This document shows, one piece after another, positions 61,911 through 64,000 of a DNA stretch of 64,000 bases (the stretch's first letter is position 1; every line of letters starts with the position of its first letter). Both the position numbers and the translations under genes were made by a program. Origin of the DNA: an uncultured Clostridia bacterium. Its GTDB lineage: Bacteria > Bacillota > Clostridia > Oscillospirales > Acutalibacteraceae. Location: assembly GCA_944380855.1 (NCBI GenBank), contig CALWIW010000001.1, positions 1-64,000 of the forward strand, written 5' to 3'. The notes under the pieces were generated by a model. It was given only the letters and a program-made list of their open reading frames with translations. It did no database searches and was not told the DNA's origin.

Positions 61911-63260
61911 ATGTTTTCAAAAATTTATGACTTATTATTCCCGGGACACAAGGAATACCCGAAAATACCTGCGGGTCAATCCTTGCTTCTGGGACTTCAG
62001 CACGCTTTTGCCATGAGCTGTGCTACAATTCTTGTTCCTTTGGCTACAGGCATGGACGTTGGCGTGGCACTGTTTGCAGCAGGTCTCGGCACGCTTATTT
62101 TTCATTTATGCACAAAAGGTAAAATGCCTACATTTTTGGGAAGTTCCTTTGCTTTCATTGCGGCTTTGTCTGCGATAATAGGAAACTCCGCTTTCGGAGA
62201 TACTAAGGAAGAACAAATTGCCGCAGCCTGCGGAGGAATTATAGTAGCAGGCGGTATTTATGTTATCATTGCGTTGATAATCAAGCTTATCGGAAGCGGT
62301 TTTATCGAAAAGCTTATACCTCCTGTTGTCCGCGGTGTGGGAATTGCAATAATAGGTCTTGGTCTTTCCGGAGCTGCAATTTCCAACATTCAAACGGTAA
62401 ACCCTGATACAGGCAGTCCCTATTTTGACGCCATGTATTATTGGAGATGGGGTATCGCTCTTTTTGTTCTTTTAACTGCAATTATTTTATCCTGTTACGG
62501 AAAAGGCCTTCTAAAGCAATCCTCCATAGTTATTGCCCTTTTGGCAGGCTATTTAGTAACTCTGACCGCTGTGGGTATCGGTATCGCACCTCCGGAGCTT
62601 ATGAGCTTCGGCGACCCTGCCGCAGGCACGGGAATTTACAGAAATCTTTTTGAAGTTCCTAACTTCGTACTGCCGAGATTTGATATGGGAGCAATAGTTA
62701 TAGTAGCTCCCGTGGCAATTGTAACCTGTGTAGAGCATTTGGGAGATGTTTATGCAAACGGTGCGGTAGTCGGAAAAGATTTTACAAAAGACCCGGGACT
62801 CCACAGAACAATGCTGGGCGACGGTCTTGCAACTATGGCAGCCGGATTTATCGGAGGTCCGTCTAATACTACCTATTCGGAAAATACAGCGGTTCTTGCC
62901 GCAACAGGCAACTACAATCCTGCAAGCCTTAGAATTGCCGCTGTTATTGCAATAGCAGTAAGCTTTTTCGGTAAAGGAATCGGTGCTATAGAAACCCTTC
63001 CGTCCTGTGTTTTGGGCGGAGCCTGTATCCTTCTTTACGGAATGATATCCTCAGTGGGACTTAGAACTCTTGTTGAAAATCAGGTAGATTTTAAAAGCAA
63101 CAGAAACCTGTCAATTGCCGCAGTAATGCTGGTTCTCGCAATAGGCGGAGCGGTTATGGGAGGCCCCGACTTTTCTCTTTCCGGAATAGGTCTCAGCATA
63201 ATAGCGGGAATTATTCTTAATCTTGTATTGCCTGATAAAAACAAAAAATCAGAAAGCTAA
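61911..63260 (+). CDS. Uracil/xanthine permease (NCS2 family)
   Basis: About 449 residues, 12 to 14 helices, with the NCS2 signature near the centre (ITCVEHLGDVYANG) and the substrate-loop QHAFAMSCATILVPLATG (18 residues). It should import uracil or xanthine with protons or Na+. I use the ATG at 61911 (AAGGA eight bases upstream); an ATG nine codons earlier has no site. It precedes the cation efflux gene by 36 bases. Confidence 0.92.
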   Translation: MFSKIYDLLFPGHKEYPKIPAGQSLLLGLQHAFAMSCATILVPLATGMDVGVALFAAGLGTLIFHLCTKGKMPTFLGSSFAFIAALSAIIGNSAFGDTKEEQIAAACGGIIVAGGIYVIIALIIKLIGSGFIEKLIPPVVRGVGIAIIGLGLSGAAISNIQTVNPDTGSPYFDAMYYWRWGIALFVLLTAIILSCYGKGLLKQSSIVIALLAGYLVTLTAVGIGIAPPELMSFGDPAAGTGIYRNLFEVPNFVLPRFDMGAIVIVAPVAIVTCVEHLGDVYANGAVVGKDFTKDPGLHRTMLGDGLATMAAGFIGGPSNTTYSENTAVLAATGNYNPASLRIAAVIAIAVSFFGKGIGAIETLPSCVLGGACILLYGMISSVGLRTLVENQVDFKSNRNLSIAAVMLVLAIGGAVMGGPDFSLSGIGLSIIAGIILNLVLPDKNKKSES

Positions 63261-63296
63261 TCACAAGTATTTGTTTTTTATAAGGAGGTTTTTCCT

Positions 63297-64000
63297 GTGA
63301 AAAATAATTCTTCAAAACCTGTTACAGTTAAAAAGGAAAAAACACAATCCGATACACATATTGCTTACAGGGTATCGGTAGTAAGCATTGTTGTCAATGT
63401 GATTCTGTCTTTGTTCAAATTCTTTGCAGGTATATTTGCAAATTCAGGAGCAATGGTATCCGACGCCATACACTCGGCTTCCGATGTTTTCAGCACATTT
63501 ATAGTTATAATCGGCGTGAAAATTTCCGGAAGAGAATCCGACGACTCTCACCGTTACGGACATGAGCGAATGGAATGTGTAGCTTCTGTAGTTTTGGCAG
63601 CTATTCTCATGGTAACAAGCTTTGGAATCGGCTACAGCGGATTTATGCAGATACTTAATTCTCAGGAAACAGAAATAAAAATCCCGGGACTTCTGGCACT
63701 TATCGCCGCCGTGGTGTCCATAGCGGTAAAGGAATGGATGTACCACTACACCATGCATTCTGCAAAAAAGATTAATTCAGGAGCTTTAAAGGCTGACGCA
63801 TGGCATCACAGAAGCGACGCTCTCTCATCAATCGGAAGCCTTATCGGTATTTTAGGTGCAAGACTGGGATTTCCTGCCGCCGATCCGATTATGAGTATAG
63901 TAATCTGCGTAATTATTTTAAAAGCGGCTTTTGATATTCTCAAGGACTCTATTGACAAAATGGTTGATAAATCATGTGATGAAAAGACAATAGAGCAGAT
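63297..64000 (+). CDS. Cation diffusion facilitator family transporter (partial)
   Basis: The gene starts at GTG 63297 with AGGAGG eight bases upstream and runs off the window after about 234 codons. It has the CDF motifs SDAIHSASD (HxxxD-type metal site) and DAWHHRSDAL in the later helix, plus at least five membrane helices so far. It should export Zn, Mn, Co or Fe ions; the C-terminal metal-binding domain is beyond the window. Confidence 0.9.
   Translation, partial: MKNNSSKPVTVKKEKTQSDTHIAYRVSVVSIVVNVILSLFKFFAGIFANSGAMVSDAIHSASDVFSTFIVIIGVKISGRESDDSHRYGHERMECVASVVLAAILMVTSFGIGYSGFMQILNSQETEIKIPGLLALIAAVVSIAVKEWMYHYTMHSAKKINSGALKADAWHHRSDALSSIGSLIGILGARLGFPAADPIMSIVICVIILKAAFDILKDSIDKMVDKSCDEKTIEQ

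Noticed and set aside
61850..61911. Purine riboswitch before the nucleobase permease
   Set aside because: The leader after the promoter is only about 55 bases and lacks the conserved three-way-junction core.
1..64000. CRISPR array
   Set aside because: No regularly spaced repeats of 25-40 bases with unique spacers were seen, and there are no cas genes.

Overview
The window is about 64 kb of an AT-rich, densely coded chromosome, most likely from an anaerobic Firmicute of the class Clostridia, near Ruminococcus / Oscillospiraceae. Supporting signs are a C-terminal type I dockerin on a secreted leucine-rich-repeat protein, a group II type ECF transporter core next to truA, ThyX rather than ThyA, CvpA, DUF5711, DUF378 and YgbA family proteins, and many long ABC exporters. 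The species cannot be named from sequence alone.

Region by region: 1-2526 is a Bce-type envelope stress module on the minus strand (response regulator, short-loop histidine kinase, ABC ATPase, start of the permease). 2616-2760 holds four consecutive perfect hairpins. 2839-19097 is mostly minus-strand housekeeping: CpsB-like phosphatase, leuB, a histidine phosphatase, tRNA-Gly, a ClpE-like ATPase, pgsA, cvpA, DUF5711, truA, ecfT-ecfA2-ecfA1, an RlmI-like methyltransferase, glmM and ruvBAC. 19331-20621 has small regulators, a 78-residue orphan and a lipoprotein. 20681-25011 is a tightly coupled operon of two ABC exporters, YgbA and a DUF454 protein fused to a heavy-metal domain. 25263-43461 mixes further housekeeping genes (def-like, yaaA, exoIII, mltG, 5-FTHF cyclo-ligase, tmk, thyX) with a dockerin protein cut by one in-frame TGA and an ABC exporter whose permease has a very long coiled coil.

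The accessory region is 43.5-55.8 kb. It contains tRNA-Leu, a MITE-like inverted repeat, an orphan 483-residue XRE regulator, a large serine recombinase that reads through its own terminator into the antisense DUF378 gene, a hicAB module with a consensus promoter, and a compact phage-derived cassette (XRE repressor diverging from small genes, collagen-bearing tail fibre, amidase, holin) with no capsid, terminase or tail-tube genes. Two paralogous HIRAN-like genes follow, then tRNA-Pro and tRNA-Gln.

56.2-60.2 kb is the most interesting candidate: a two-component system with an unknown membrane-anchored third protein, followed by a separate FemX-like peptidoglycan bridge gene. Both promoters carry GATAC-type direct repeats spaced exactly 11 bp and placed identically relative to TATAAT, suggesting a small cell-wall-modification regulon. 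The window ends with a CCA-adding enzyme, a uracil/xanthine permease and the start of a cation efflux gene.
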